Shown here: piece after piece, positions 1 to 5,830 of the stretch
Layout of the letters: every line of letters begins with the position of its first letter
How positions within the stretch are numbered: the stretch's first letter is position 1
DNA from: Alphaproteobacteria bacterium
Lineage (GTDB): Bacteria > Pseudomonadota > Alphaproteobacteria > SHVP01
Assembly (NCBI GenBank): GCA_026421105.1
Contig: JAPKDI010000060.1
Span: 1-7,189, forward strand
Direction: 5' to 3'
DNA length: 7,189 nucleotides
Program-made: the position numbers and the translations under genes
The notes under the pieces: model-generated
What the model saw: the letters and a program-made list of their open reading frames with translations, nothing else
What the model was told of the DNA's origin: nothing
Database searches by the model: none

Positions 1-1
1 G

Positions 2-358
2 GATGACCCGGCCCGCGAGGATTTTGTCGCCCTCGAGGACTGGTTGAATGACGGTGTGCCTTTGGCCGGACCGGTCGCGCACGAGTGTCTTGTCGACTGG
101 TACGGCGAGAACCTTCCGGGGCGCGGCGTCTGGTCGGTTGCTGAGACGTTGGTCGATCCGGCGGCGCTCCAATGCCCGGCGTTTGTGGTGTTGCCGGACA
201 ATGACCGTTTGGTGCCACCAGGATCCGCCCGCGCCCTGGCGGATCGACTCCCAAACCCAACGATCCATGCGCCGGCGGCAGGTCACATTGGCATGGTCGT
301 CGGCCGGAACGCCGAAGCAGCGCTGTGGATGCCGCTTCGTGATTGGCTGATCGATTGA
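2..358 (+). CDS. PhaC-like alpha/beta hydrolase, C-terminal part
   Basis: This is the last 118 residues of an open frame whose beginning lies outside the window. It shows the end of an alpha/beta-hydrolase fold of the poly-beta-hydroxyalkanoate polymerase (PhaC) type. The acid-loop motif LPDNDRLVPP carries the likely catalytic Asp (fragment residue 68), and AGHIGMVVG carries the likely catalytic His (residue 95). The upstream stretch LNDGVPLAGPVAHECLVDWY also fits PhaC-like hydrolases. The protein ends about 23 residues after the His, shorter than classical class I PhaC synthases, so it looks like the short PhaC-like form found in alphaproteobacteria. It lies 72 bases before phaA, which supports a role in polyhydroxyalkanoate metabolism. 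Whether it polymerises, or is a hydrolase or depolymerase, cannot be told without the nucleophile region. The internal TTG at 44 is not a real start, because the frame is open to the left edge. Confidence 0.75.
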   Translation, partial: DDPAREDFVALEDWLNDGVPLAGPVAHECLVDWYGENLPGRGVWSVAETLVDPAALQCPAFVVLPDNDRLVPPGSARALADRLPNPTIHAPAAGHIGMVVGRNAEAALWMPLRDWLID

Positions 359-360
359 TC

Positions 361-380
361 CTTTTCGCGGTTGCGGAAAG
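361..380 (+). other. 8-bp stem-loop between the PhaC-like gene and phaA
   Basis: CTTTTCGC (361-368) pairs with GCGGAAAG (373-380) around the loop GGTT, giving eight pairs including one G-U. It begins 2 bases after the stop of the PhaC-like gene. No T-run follows, so it is not a standard intrinsic terminator. It could be a weak terminator/attenuator or a 3'-end stabiliser separating expression of the two genes. Confidence 0.4.
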
Positions 381-381
381 A

Positions 382-399
382 TGTTGTGCGGTGCAACAA
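382..399. promoter_or_regulatory. TGC-rich inverted repeat, candidate PhaR-type operator
   Basis: TGTTG (382-386) and CAACA (394-398) form an inverted repeat around a 7-base spacer, and two TGC triplets lie at 387-389 and 392-394. PhaR-family regulators of alphaproteobacteria are known to bind TGC-rich sequences upstream of PHA genes. The position, about 32 bases before the phaA start, suits an operator. The assignment rests on sequence resemblance and context only. No convincing -35/-10 pair could be fixed around it. Confidence 0.3.
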
Positions 400-421
400 T
401 CGCCCTCTTTGTACTGTTTCC

Positions 422-425
422 GGAG
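422..425 (+). promoter_or_regulatory. Ribosome binding site of phaA
   Basis: GGAG sits five bases before the ATG at 431. This decides the phaA start in favour of 431 over the in-frame TTG at 371. Confidence 0.7.
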
Positions 426-430
426 TTCCC

Positions 431-1606
431 ATGACCGAGATCGTGATCGCCAGCGCTGCCCGCACCGCCGTTGGCGCCTTTAACGGGTGCTTTGCGTCCC
501 TCGCTGCGTCCGACCTCGGCAAGGCCGCTATAGCGGCTGCACTCGACCGAGGTGGCGTTGAGCCCGCAGCAGTCTCGGAAGTCATCCTTGGCCAGGTATT
601 GACGGCGGCTGCGGGCATGAACCCAGCGCGGCAGGCGGCGATCGCGGCAGGCATTCCGGTTCAATCGCCGGCCTGGTCGGTCAACCAGGTGTGCGGTTCG
701 GGATTGCGCGCTGTGGCACTTGGCGCGCAGGCGATCAGGAACGGTGACGCCGGCATCGTCGTAGCGGGCGGCCAGGAAAGCATGAGCAACGCCCCACACG
801 CGATGCACTTGCGCCTTGGCACCAAAATGGGCGACGCGCAGATGATCGACACGATGATCCGCGATGGTCTTTGGGACGTCTTCAACGGGTATCACATGGG
901 CACGACCGCCGAGAACGTGGCCCGTCAGTGGCAGATCACCCGCGAGGAACAAGACGCTTTTGCCTTGGCCTCACAAAACAAAGCTGAGGCGGCCAAGAAA
1001 GCGGGGCGCTTCCAGGATGAAATCGTGCCGGTCACTGTACCGAGCCGAAAGGGCGACATCGTGGCCGATACCGACGAGTACATTCGCGACGGGGCGACGA
1101 TCGAAGCCATGCAAAAAATGCGGCCCGTGTTCGAGAAGGCCGGCACCGTCACGGCGGCCAATGCCTCGGGTATCAATGATGGCGCCGCTGCACTGGTGCT
1201 GATGAGCGCCGATGATGCGGCAAAACGCGGTGTTGCCCCGATGGCGCGGATTGCGTCCTGGGCGCAAGCTGGTGTGGACCCAGCCATCATGGGATCCGGG
1301 CCCATTCCGGCCAGCCGTAAAGCACTCGAACTCGCGGGCTGGACGGCGGCTGACCTTGACCTGGTTGAGGCCAACGAAGCGTTTGCGGCCCAGGCCTGCG
1401 CGGTAAACAAAGATCTCGGTTGGGACACCGACAAGGTCAACGTTAACGGCGGCGCTATTGCCATCGGCCACCCGATCGGTGCGTCAGGCGCGCGGGTGCT
1501 CGTGACGCTCCTCTATGAGATGCAAAAGCGCGATGCAAAAAAAGGCCTGGCGACGTTATGTATCGGCGGTGGCATGGGCATCGCGATGTGTGTCGCGCGC
1601 GACTAG
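431..1606 (+). CDS. phaA: Acetyl-CoA acetyltransferase (beta-ketothiolase)
   Basis: This 391-residue thiolase condenses two acetyl-CoA into acetoacetyl-CoA, the first step of polyhydroxybutyrate synthesis, and can run in reverse. All catalytic elements are present: acylated Cys88 in NQVCGSG, His347 in [11 protein letters not shown], and Cys377 in CIGGGMG. These correspond to Cys89, His348 and Cys378 of the Zoogloea ramigera enzyme. NEAFAAQ and [12 protein letters not shown] are also as in biosynthetic thiolases, and the length matches the family (about 390-393). The ATG at 431 gives the standard N-terminus [15 protein letters not shown] and has a GGAG site. It follows a PhaC-like gene, which supports a PHA role, but no phaB reductase follows; the next gene is a GST-like gene on the other strand. 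General acetoacetyl-CoA metabolism is the alternative role. Confidence 0.95.
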   Translation: MTEIVIASAARTAVGAFNGCFASLAASDLGKAAIAAALDRGGVEPAAVSEVILGQVLTAAAGMNPARQAAIAAGIPVQSPAWSVNQVCGSGLRAVALGAQAIRNGDAGIVVAGGQESMSNAPHAMHLRLGTKMGDAQMIDTMIRDGLWDVFNGYHMGTTAENVARQWQITREEQDAFALASQNKAEAAKKAGRFQDEIVPVTVPSRKGDIVADTDEYIRDGATIEAMQKMRPVFEKAGTVTAANASGINDGAAALVLMSADDAAKRGVAPMARIASWAQAGVDPAIMGSGPIPASRKALELAGWTAADLDLVEANEAFAAQACAVNKDLGWDTDKVNVNGGAIAIGHPIGASGARVLVTLLYEMQKRDAKKGLATLCIGGGMGIAMCVARD

Positions 1607-1612
1607 AACGTA

Positions 1613-1626
1613 TGCGTTTTAACGCA
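1613..1626. terminator. Small hairpin between convergent phaA and GST-like gene
   Basis: TGCGT (1613-1617) pairs with ACGCA (1622-1626) around TTTA. It sits seven bases after the phaA stop and overlaps the stop codon of the opposing GST-like gene. The stem is short and lacks a T-run, so it is at best a weak two-way terminator. No better candidate lies between these convergent genes. Confidence 0.25.
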
Positions 1627-2239
1627 ACGCGATCTCGTCATCACCGGGGGTGAAGGACGGTCGTTCGGTGAACTGATCGTACCATTCGGCCAGCGCGTTG
1701 CGCTCATCACGCCACTCGAAGTTCATCCCGTCGCGCTCGCGAATCTTGGTCAGGTACATCAGGCCGCAAGCGATCGAGATCAGGCCGATCGTGAGCCCTT
1801 CGAATGACTGTGCTTCGCTCTCCAGCGCATCGAGCGCTCGCGCAACGGTCGCCATGTAGGTTTCCAGCGCAGCCGGGTAGATGTAGTCGCGGGGTCGCTT
1901 CAGTTCATTCTGGCGCAATACGAAGGTGTCGAACATGGCATCGCCAATTGCAAGTTGGCGCAACGCGCTCCACCGCGCCATCCCGATAGCTGGAAACAGC
2001 TTTGGGCCGTCGTGCAACGAATCGAGATACTCGTAGATCGTCGGGCCACCGTAGAGCGCCGAGCCGTCGTCCAGCACCAGCGTCGGCACCTTGCTGAGCG
2101 GGTTTGCGCTGAGATGAGCGATTTGCCGCGTGTATGGGTCGGTCGGGATGCGTTCGATCTGGTCGTACACGCCAGTCTCGATAGCCACGACCTGCACCTT
2201 GTGAACGTAGTTTTTGAGCGGCGTGTAAAAGAGCTTCAT
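1619..2239 (-). CDS. Glutathione S-transferase family protein
   Basis: This 206-residue protein has the two-domain GST layout. Residues 1-75 form a thioredoxin-like N-domain (MKLFYTPLKNYVHKV, then NPLSKVPTLVLDDG with the cis-proline VP at 51-52). The rest is helical and ends in the usual alphaproteobacterial pattern, with DERNALAEWYDQFTERPSF near the C-terminus. GSTs conjugate or reduce substrates with glutathione in the cytoplasm; the substrate here is unknown. It is odd at the glutathione site: after ALY, where family members usually have an Asp/Glu-Ser pair gripping the gamma-glutamyl group, this protein has Gly64-Gly65-Pro66. It may bind glutathione weakly or use another ligand. The ATG at 2239 has no clear Shine-Dalgarno. 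The gene is convergent with phaA and divergent from the methyltransferase gene, so it is probably transcribed alone. Confidence 0.88.
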   Translation of the reverse strand: MKLFYTPLKNYVHKVQVVAIETGVYDQIERIPTDPYTRQIAHLSANPLSKVPTLVLDDGSALYGGPTIYEYLDSLHDGPKLFPAIGMARWSALRQLAIGDAMFDTFVLRQNELKRPRDYIYPAALETYMATVARALDALESEAQSFEGLTIGLISIACGLMYLTKIRERDGMNFEWRDERNALAEWYDQFTERPSFTPGDDEIALR

Positions 2240-2289
2240 ACGCTTTTGTTACACCGCTGTGTGTCGGCGCGCCAGAGGACGATTGGTTG

Positions 2290-2298
2290 TGCTAAAAT
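2290..2298 (+). promoter_or_regulatory. Extended -10 promoter element abutting the methyltransferase start
   Basis: The sequence TGCTAAAAT matches an extended -10 (TGn followed by TAAAAT, five of six to TATAAT). It ends six bases before the ATG at 2305, so transcription would begin at or next to the A of the start codon, predicting a leaderless mRNA. No good -35 is visible at the usual distance, which extended -10 promoters can tolerate. Confidence 0.4.
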
Positions 2299-2304
2299 GG
2301 ATCC

Positions 2305-3078
2305 ATGCACCTCGATGTCGTCGACCTAAAACAGTTTTACGACAGCCGCTTAGGGCGTATCGCGGCTCGGACCCTGCGCCATCGACTACGCACGCTGTGG
2401 CCTAGCGTGGCCGGGATGCGCGTGGTCGGCCTGGGATACGCGACGCCGCTGCTACGGCCCATGCTGGACGAAGCAGAACGAGTGATGGCGTTCATGCCGG
2501 CGGGTCAAGGCGTTCACCGGTGGCCGAACAACGAACCGAGCCGGGTGGCGCTGACTGATGAGATCGAATTGCCCTTGGGCGATTCGTGCGTCGACCGCGT
2601 GGTCTTGGTCCATACGCTCGAGAACACCGAGCATTTGCGCGAGATGCTGCGCGAGGTCTGGCGCGTTTTGGCGCCGGAGGGGCGCATACTGATTGTCGCG
2701 CCGAATCGACGCGGTATTTGGGCGCGGATGGAGCGCACCCCATTCGGCCATGGCCGACCCTTTAGCCCGCCACAACTGAACCGACTGTTGCGCGACAATA
2801 TGTTTTCGCCCGGTGCGACCAAAGCGGCGCTCTATTTTCCGCCGAGTCGCGGTGGCGTCATGCTGCGCGCCGCAGTTGCGCTGGAGCGGTTCGGCGAGCG
2901 ACTCGGTGCGACAGCAATTGCGGGCGCTTTGCTAGTCGAAGGGGGTAAGCAAGTCTATGCCGCCACCCCTACCAGCGAGCGAAGCCGCTTGCGTGCCGTC
3001 CGAGCCGTGGCGCGGCCGGTTCTGGCCGCAAGTCGCGGTCAGACGGCTGTCCGGCTAGCGCCGCGAAAGAATAAATAG
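2305..3078 (+). CDS. Class I SAM-dependent methyltransferase, substrate unknown
   Basis: This 257-residue protein has a Methyltransf_11-like core. Motif I is the glycine-containing strand MRVVGLGYATP (residues 38-48), a looser form of the usual ExGxGxG. It is followed by LPLGDSCVDRVVLVHTLENTEH (given here as two halves: LPLGDSCVDRV at 89-99 and VLVHTLENTEH at 100-110) and by LREVWRVLAPEGRILIVAPN (115-134), the typical strands 4 and 5. The segment RMERTPFGHGRPFSP (141-155) is characteristic of a conserved but uncharacterised alphaproteobacterial family, often seen near gloB as far as I recall. The C-terminal 35 residues are strongly basic. The start at 2305 has no Shine-Dalgarno but lies just behind an extended -10 element. 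Its end overlaps the end of metW by 24 bases on the other strand. The methyl acceptor cannot be read from sequence. Confidence 0.75.
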   Translation: MHLDVVDLKQFYDSRLGRIAARTLRHRLRTLWPSVAGMRVVGLGYATPLLRPMLDEAERVMAFMPAGQGVHRWPNNEPSRVALTDEIELPLGDSCVDRVVLVHTLENTEHLREMLREVWRVLAPEGRILIVAPNRRGIWARMERTPFGHGRPFSPPQLNRLLRDNMFSPGATKAALYFPPSRGGVMLRAAVALERFGERLGATAIAGALLVEGGKQVYAATPTSERSRLRAVRAVARPVLAASRGQTAVRLAPRKNK

Positions 3079-3687
3079 CGCCTGTTCACCGAAGAAGTTG
3101 GCGAAGCGCGACGTACTGCGGGACCGTGTACTGTGCCCGGTATGATTGAGGATGACCTGACGTTCAGTCTGTAAACCCAGGTGGTCACACAGCTGGGTGA
3201 AATCCCGGATTGTGCATAGGTGGATGTTTTCGGTGCTGTACCAGGGCTCCGCGAGGAGACGGGTCGTCGGCATCCGTCCATTCGCAATCAAGTTCCAGCG
3301 CACGCGCCAGTAACCGAAATTGGGGAAAGTCACGATGGCACGACGTCCGATGCGTACCAGTTGGGCCAACACGTCACGTGGGTTCCGGGTGGCCTGCAGC
3401 GTGCGGCTGAGAACGACATAGTCAAAGGCGCCATCCGGGTAATCTTCAAGATCGGTATCCGCATTGCCTTGAATCACCGATAAGCCATGGCTGACACAGG
3501 CATTTACGCCAGCCTGGCTGATCTCGATGCCGCGACCGTCAACGCCCCGTTCGCTGCTGAGGTAGTGGAGCAATGCGCCATCGGCGCAACCGATGTCGAG
3601 CACTCGCGAGCCCGGCTCAATGAGGTCCGCGACAAATAGCAGGTCGACGCGCAGGGCGGCGCGGGCGCGTTCGTTCGCGGGGTTCAC
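3055..3687 (-). CDS. metW: Methionine biosynthesis protein MetW
   Basis: This 210-residue protein has a methyltransferase fold and is the usual partner of MetX in proteobacteria. SAM motif I is VLDIGCADG (29-37). Family hallmarks follow: [20 protein letters not shown] (51-70), [14 protein letters not shown] (90-103), [10 protein letters not shown] (121-130) and [11 protein letters not shown] (153-163). Genetic work in pseudomonads and others links MetW to methionine synthesis and to full MetX activity; its chemical activity is unclear. It starts with GTG at 3687, overlapping the metX stop by four bases (GTGA), so it is the second gene of a metX-metW operon and probably translationally coupled. 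A hairpin covers its initiation region. No good Shine-Dalgarno is seen. Its 3' end overlaps the convergent methyltransferase gene by 24 bases. Confidence 0.94.
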   Translation of the reverse strand: MNPANERARAALRVDLLFVADLIEPGSRVLDIGCADGALLHYLSSERGVDGRGIEISQAGVNACVSHGLSVIQGNADTDLEDYPDGAFDYVVLSRTLQATRNPRDVLAQLVRIGRRAIVTFPNFGYWRVRWNLIANGRMPTTRLLAEPWYSTENIHLCTIRDFTQLCDHLGLQTERQVILNHTGHSTRSRSTSRFANFFGEQALFILSRR

Positions 3688-4862
3688 GGCTTTTTCAAGC
3701 CGCGTTTGTCGGCGGCGCCATTCAAAAAGCCCACGAGGGTTTTGTGAAACTCCGGCTCCTCAAGCAGAAAAGCGTCATGCCCCTTGTCGGTCTCGACCTC
3801 AACAAAGCTGACGTTGGCCGCTTCGGCGTTGAGCGCTTTGACCACCTCGCGGCTATCGGACGTCGGGAACAGCCAATCGGATGTGAATGAAATGATGCAA
3901 TACCGGACGGGTGTTTTGTGAAAGGCAGCCGGGAGGCTGCCACCGTGTTCCCTTGCCATGTCGAAGTAATCCATCGCGCGGGTGATGTAGAGATAGGAGT
4001 TCGCATCAAAACGGTCGACGAACGTGCTGCCTTGGTGTCGCAGGTAGCTTTCGACCTGGAAGTCGGCGTCAAACCCAAACGTGATGTGGTCGCGGTCTTG
4101 CAGCTTTCGACCGAATTTCCGCCGCAAGGCGGCCTCGGACAGATACGTGATGTGTGCCGCCATGCGCGCGACAGCCAGGCCGGCGCGCGGCGTCGTGGCG
4201 TGGGCGTGATACTCGCCGCTGTGCCAGTCGCGGTCCGCCATGATCGCCTGGCGACCCACTTCGGAGAACGCAATGTTCTGCGCAGAATGGCGCGACGCCG
4301 AAGCAATCGGAACCGCCGCGAAGACGCGTTCGGGATAGGCTGACGCCCATTGCAGCGCTTGCATGCCACCCATCGACCCCCCGATGACACAGAACAGCTG
4401 ATCGATCCCAAGGTGGTCCATCAACTTCGCCTGCGCGCGCACCATGTCGCCGATCGTGATGACCGGAAAAGACAAGCCCCAGGGCTCACCGGTATCGGGG
4501 TTGATTTCTTTGGGTCCGGTTGAGCCCATACAGCCCCCCAAGACGTTCGTACTGATGATAAAATAGCGATTTGTGTCGAGCGGTCGGCCCGGCCCGATCA
4601 TGATGTCCCACCACCCAGGCTTGCTGGTCAGCGGATGGGCGTTAGCAGCATGTTGGTCGCCGGTCAGCGCATGACACACGAGGACCGCATTGGATTTTAC
4701 AGCGTTCAGCGTGCCATAGGTGTGGTAAGCCACGCCAAAGCGGCTCAATTCTGTCCCGCTATCCAAGCGCAATGCGCCATCCGTGCCCAGTTCAACGTAC
4801 TGGCCGGCGTTGGGAGATGAGATATCCATGGGATCGGCGACCGCTATAGCTGGAGAAACCAC
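3684..4862 (-). CDS. metX: Homoserine O-acyltransferase MetX
   Basis: MetX activates homoserine by O-acylation at the entry of methionine synthesis, in the cytoplasm. This 392-residue alpha/beta-hydrolase-fold protein shows the full catalytic triad: Ser163 in [12 protein letters not shown], Asp329 in FTSDWLFP, and His362 in KGHDAFLLE. Other family blocks are [10 protein letters not shown] (63-72), [11 protein letters not shown] (82-92) and [12 protein letters not shown] (106-117). The frame allows a GTG start at 4862 or an ATG at 4829 (381 residues). I chose GTG because AGG lies five bases upstream and nothing precedes the ATG, but this is not certain. The donor could be acetyl-CoA or succinyl-CoA, since MetX members are known to include both. 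It is the first gene of metX-metW and divergent from the tyrosine operon. A TTGACA element precedes it. Confidence 0.94.
   Translation of the reverse strand: MVSPAIAVADPMDISSPNAGQYVELGTDGALRLDSGTELSRFGVAYHTYGTLNAVKSNAVLVCHALTGDQHAANAHPLTSKPGWWDIMIGPGRPLDTNRYFIISTNVLGGCMGSTGPKEINPDTGEPWGLSFPVITIGDMVRAQAKLMDHLGIDQLFCVIGGSMGGMQALQWASAYPERVFAAVPIASASRHSAQNIAFSEVGRQAIMADRDWHSGEYHAHATTPRAGLAVARMAAHITYLSEAALRRKFGRKLQDRDHITFGFDADFQVESYLRHQGSTFVDRFDANSYLYITRAMDYFDMAREHGGSLPAAFHKTPVRYCIISFTSDWLFPTSDSREVVKALNAEAANVSFVEVETDKGHDAFLLEEPEFHKTLVGFLNGAADKRGLKKP
3687..3702 (-). promoter_or_regulatory. GAAA-tetraloop hairpin at the metX/metW junction
   Basis: On the mRNA strand CGGCTT pairs perfectly with AAGCCG around the loop GAAA, a GNRA tetraloop. 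The hairpin spans the last codons of metX, and its 3' arm ends on the G of the metW GTG start. It would cover the place where a ribosome must bind for metW and would be melted by ribosomes finishing metX. This suggests coupling of the two proteins. The structure is visible; the function is inferred. Confidence 0.5.
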
Positions 4863-4879
4863 ATTAACCTGGGGACAGA

Positions 4880-4909
4880 ATAACTCGGCTCAGGCACCAC
4901 ATATGTCAA
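4880..4909 (-). promoter_or_regulatory. Candidate metX promoter
   Basis: Reading toward metX, a perfect TTGACA (4909-4904) is followed after 18 bases by the weak -10 AGTTAT (4885-4880, three of six). Transcription would then start near 4873, leaving a leader of only about ten bases before GTG 4862, or about 44 before ATG 4829. Confidence 0.35.
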
Positions 4910-4945
4910 TGTTTTCTTTGATTTTGAGCCGCACGGCCCTTAAGA

Positions 4946-4959
4946 CTAGGTCGCCCTAG
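4946..4959. promoter_or_regulatory. Inverted repeat CTAGG-TCGC-CCTAG upstream of the chorismate mutase gene
   Basis: Two perfect 5-base arms (4946-4950 and 4955-4959) flank the loop TCGC, 24 bases before the ATG at 4983. It could be a protein-binding site over the putative -10 or transcription start, or a leader hairpin in the mRNA if transcription begins further upstream. Confidence 0.35.
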
Positions 4960-4969
4960 CGCGGTGGCC

Positions 4970-4974
4970 GAAGG
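4970..4974 (+). promoter_or_regulatory. Ribosome binding site of the chorismate mutase gene
   Basis: GAAGG lies eight bases before the ATG at 4983, fixing that start over the in-frame TTG at 4977, which is only two bases from the site. The site lies inside the loop and 3' arm of the small hairpin GGCC-GAA-GGCC (4966-4976). Confidence 0.6.
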
Positions 4975-4982
4975 CCTTGATC

Positions 4983-5828
4983 ATGACAATAAAAGACACA
5001 GAACTCGACGCGCTGCGGCGCGAAATCGACGAAATCGACGCTCACATTTTGGAGGCGATCGTTGCGCGCACGGCTGTCGTCCGCCGGGTTGGCGAGGCAA
5101 AGGGCGGCGGGCCGATCTTGCGCCCCGGTCGCGAGGCCAAAGTCATGCGCGCCCTTTTGGCCGGTCCGGACACCGGCTTACCCCTGCCGGTGGTCGGGCG
5201 AATATGGCGGGAGCTAATTGCGGCCTACTGTCGTTTTCAAGGCAAGCTTGAGGTTGCTGTCTGTGCTCCGGAAAAATCTGTTGGCTACTGGGATCTTGCG
5301 CGCGATCACTTTGGATCGGCAACTCGGATGTCACTGCACAAGTCTCCGACGGTCGTGCTGCGAGCCGTATCTGAGGGTGACGCCACGGTCGGAATTTTGC
5401 CGTTACCGCAAGACGGCGAGGCGGACCCGTGGTGGCGTCACATGAGTGGGGGCGCCGACAACATACCTCGCGTCATTGGCCGGTTGCCCTTTGTCGATAA
5501 CCCTAGCGCCCGGTTCGAGGGTTTTCAGGCGGTGGTTGTTGCCTGCTTGCCCTTTGATGCGAGTGGTGACGATGTGAGCTGGCTGGTGGTCACGACCAGT
5601 GAGCAGGTCAGCCGTCGTTCTCTTACAGATCACCTAACCGCGGTGGATCTTGGTGGGCGCTCGATCACTTCTTTCTCTGGGGGCGGTACAGGCGACGCAC
5701 ACTTGTTCGAGGTGGATGGCTACGTCATGCCAGACGATGCGCGCCTAAAAGAATTCGCCGAGCGCGTTGGCGGCAACGCCCGTCTTTCGGCAGTTGGTTC
5801 CTACGCGCGGCCGTTTTTGCGGACCTAG
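4983..5828 (+). CDS. Chorismate mutase (AroQ class) fused to a prephenate-dehydratase-like domain
   Basis: Residues 7-87 are an AroQ-type chorismate mutase, which rearranges chorismate to prephenate. By alignment to the E. coli P-protein domain, the active-site residues appear as Arg12, Arg29, Lys40 (GEAK), Arg50-Glu51 (RPGREAKV) and Gln86. This half therefore looks active. Residues 88-281 resemble the two-lobed prephenate dehydratase fold in outline: LEVAVCAPEKSVGYWDLARD at 88-107 in place of the GPxGTFS strand, and ATVGILPLPQDGE in place of the VPIENS block. But the catalytic TRF motif and the ESRP phenylalanine motif are not visible, and no ACT domain follows. The second half is thus probably not a dehydratase; it may be regulatory. 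The ATG at 4983 has GAAGG upstream. hisC starts two bases after the stop, so it leads the tyrosine operon. Confidence 0.82.
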   Translation: MTIKDTELDALRREIDEIDAHILEAIVARTAVVRRVGEAKGGGPILRPGREAKVMRALLAGPDTGLPLPVVGRIWRELIAAYCRFQGKLEVAVCAPEKSVGYWDLARDHFGSATRMSLHKSPTVVLRAVSEGDATVGILPLPQDGEADPWWRHMSGGADNIPRVIGRLPFVDNPSARFEGFQAVVVACLPFDASGDDVSWLVVTTSEQVSRRSLTDHLTAVDLGGRSITSFSGGGTGDAHLFEVDGYVMPDDARLKEFAERVGGNARLSAVGSYARPFLRT

Positions 5829-5830
5829 CT

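Larger units (their letters stand above)
4863..4982. other. Shared divergent control region, metXW versus tyrosine operon
   Basis: This 120-base stretch is the longest without a gene. It holds the candidate metX promoter, a possible weak forward promoter TTGATT (4918-4923) with TAAGAC (4941-4946) 17 bases later, an inverted repeat CTAGG-TCGC-CCTAG (4946-4959), and a second small hairpin GGCC-GAA-GGCC (4966-4976). I found no convincing SAM riboswitch on the metX side and no small gene. Confidence 0.5.

Noticed and set aside
371..430. 20-residue N-terminal extension of phaA from a TTG at 371
   Set aside because: The extension has no thiolase character, covers the hairpin and inverted repeat, and the ATG at 431 has a good GGAG site and the standard N-terminus.
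925..1471. Two long open frames (166 and 179 codons) on the - strand across phaA
   Set aside because: They are antisense to a complete, well-conserved thiolase in a GC-rich genome, where such shadows are common. Their translations show no recognisable domain.
2266..2273. Perfect 8-base palindrome GGCGCGCC in the GST/methyltransferase divergent gap
   Set aside because: In GC-rich DNA this is expected by chance and nothing else around it suggests an operator.
1955..2329. A 124-codon + strand frame crossing the GST-like gene and the methyltransferase promoter
   Set aside because: It is mostly antisense to the GST-like gene, runs out of frame into the methyltransferase start and resembles nothing.
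3918..4343. A 141-codon + strand open frame inside metX
   Set aside because: It is antisense to highly conserved MetX sequence, with no recognisable domain.
4830..4910. Possible SAM-II riboswitch in the metX leader (the leader contains GTGGTG followed by GAGCCG, loosely like the start of that motif)
   Set aside because: As far as I can recall the consensus, the matching 3' stem arm, the conserved TTGCA-type segment and the downstream GCTAAA segment are missing, and the candidate promoter leaves too short a leader. A covariance-model search with SAM-II would be decisive.
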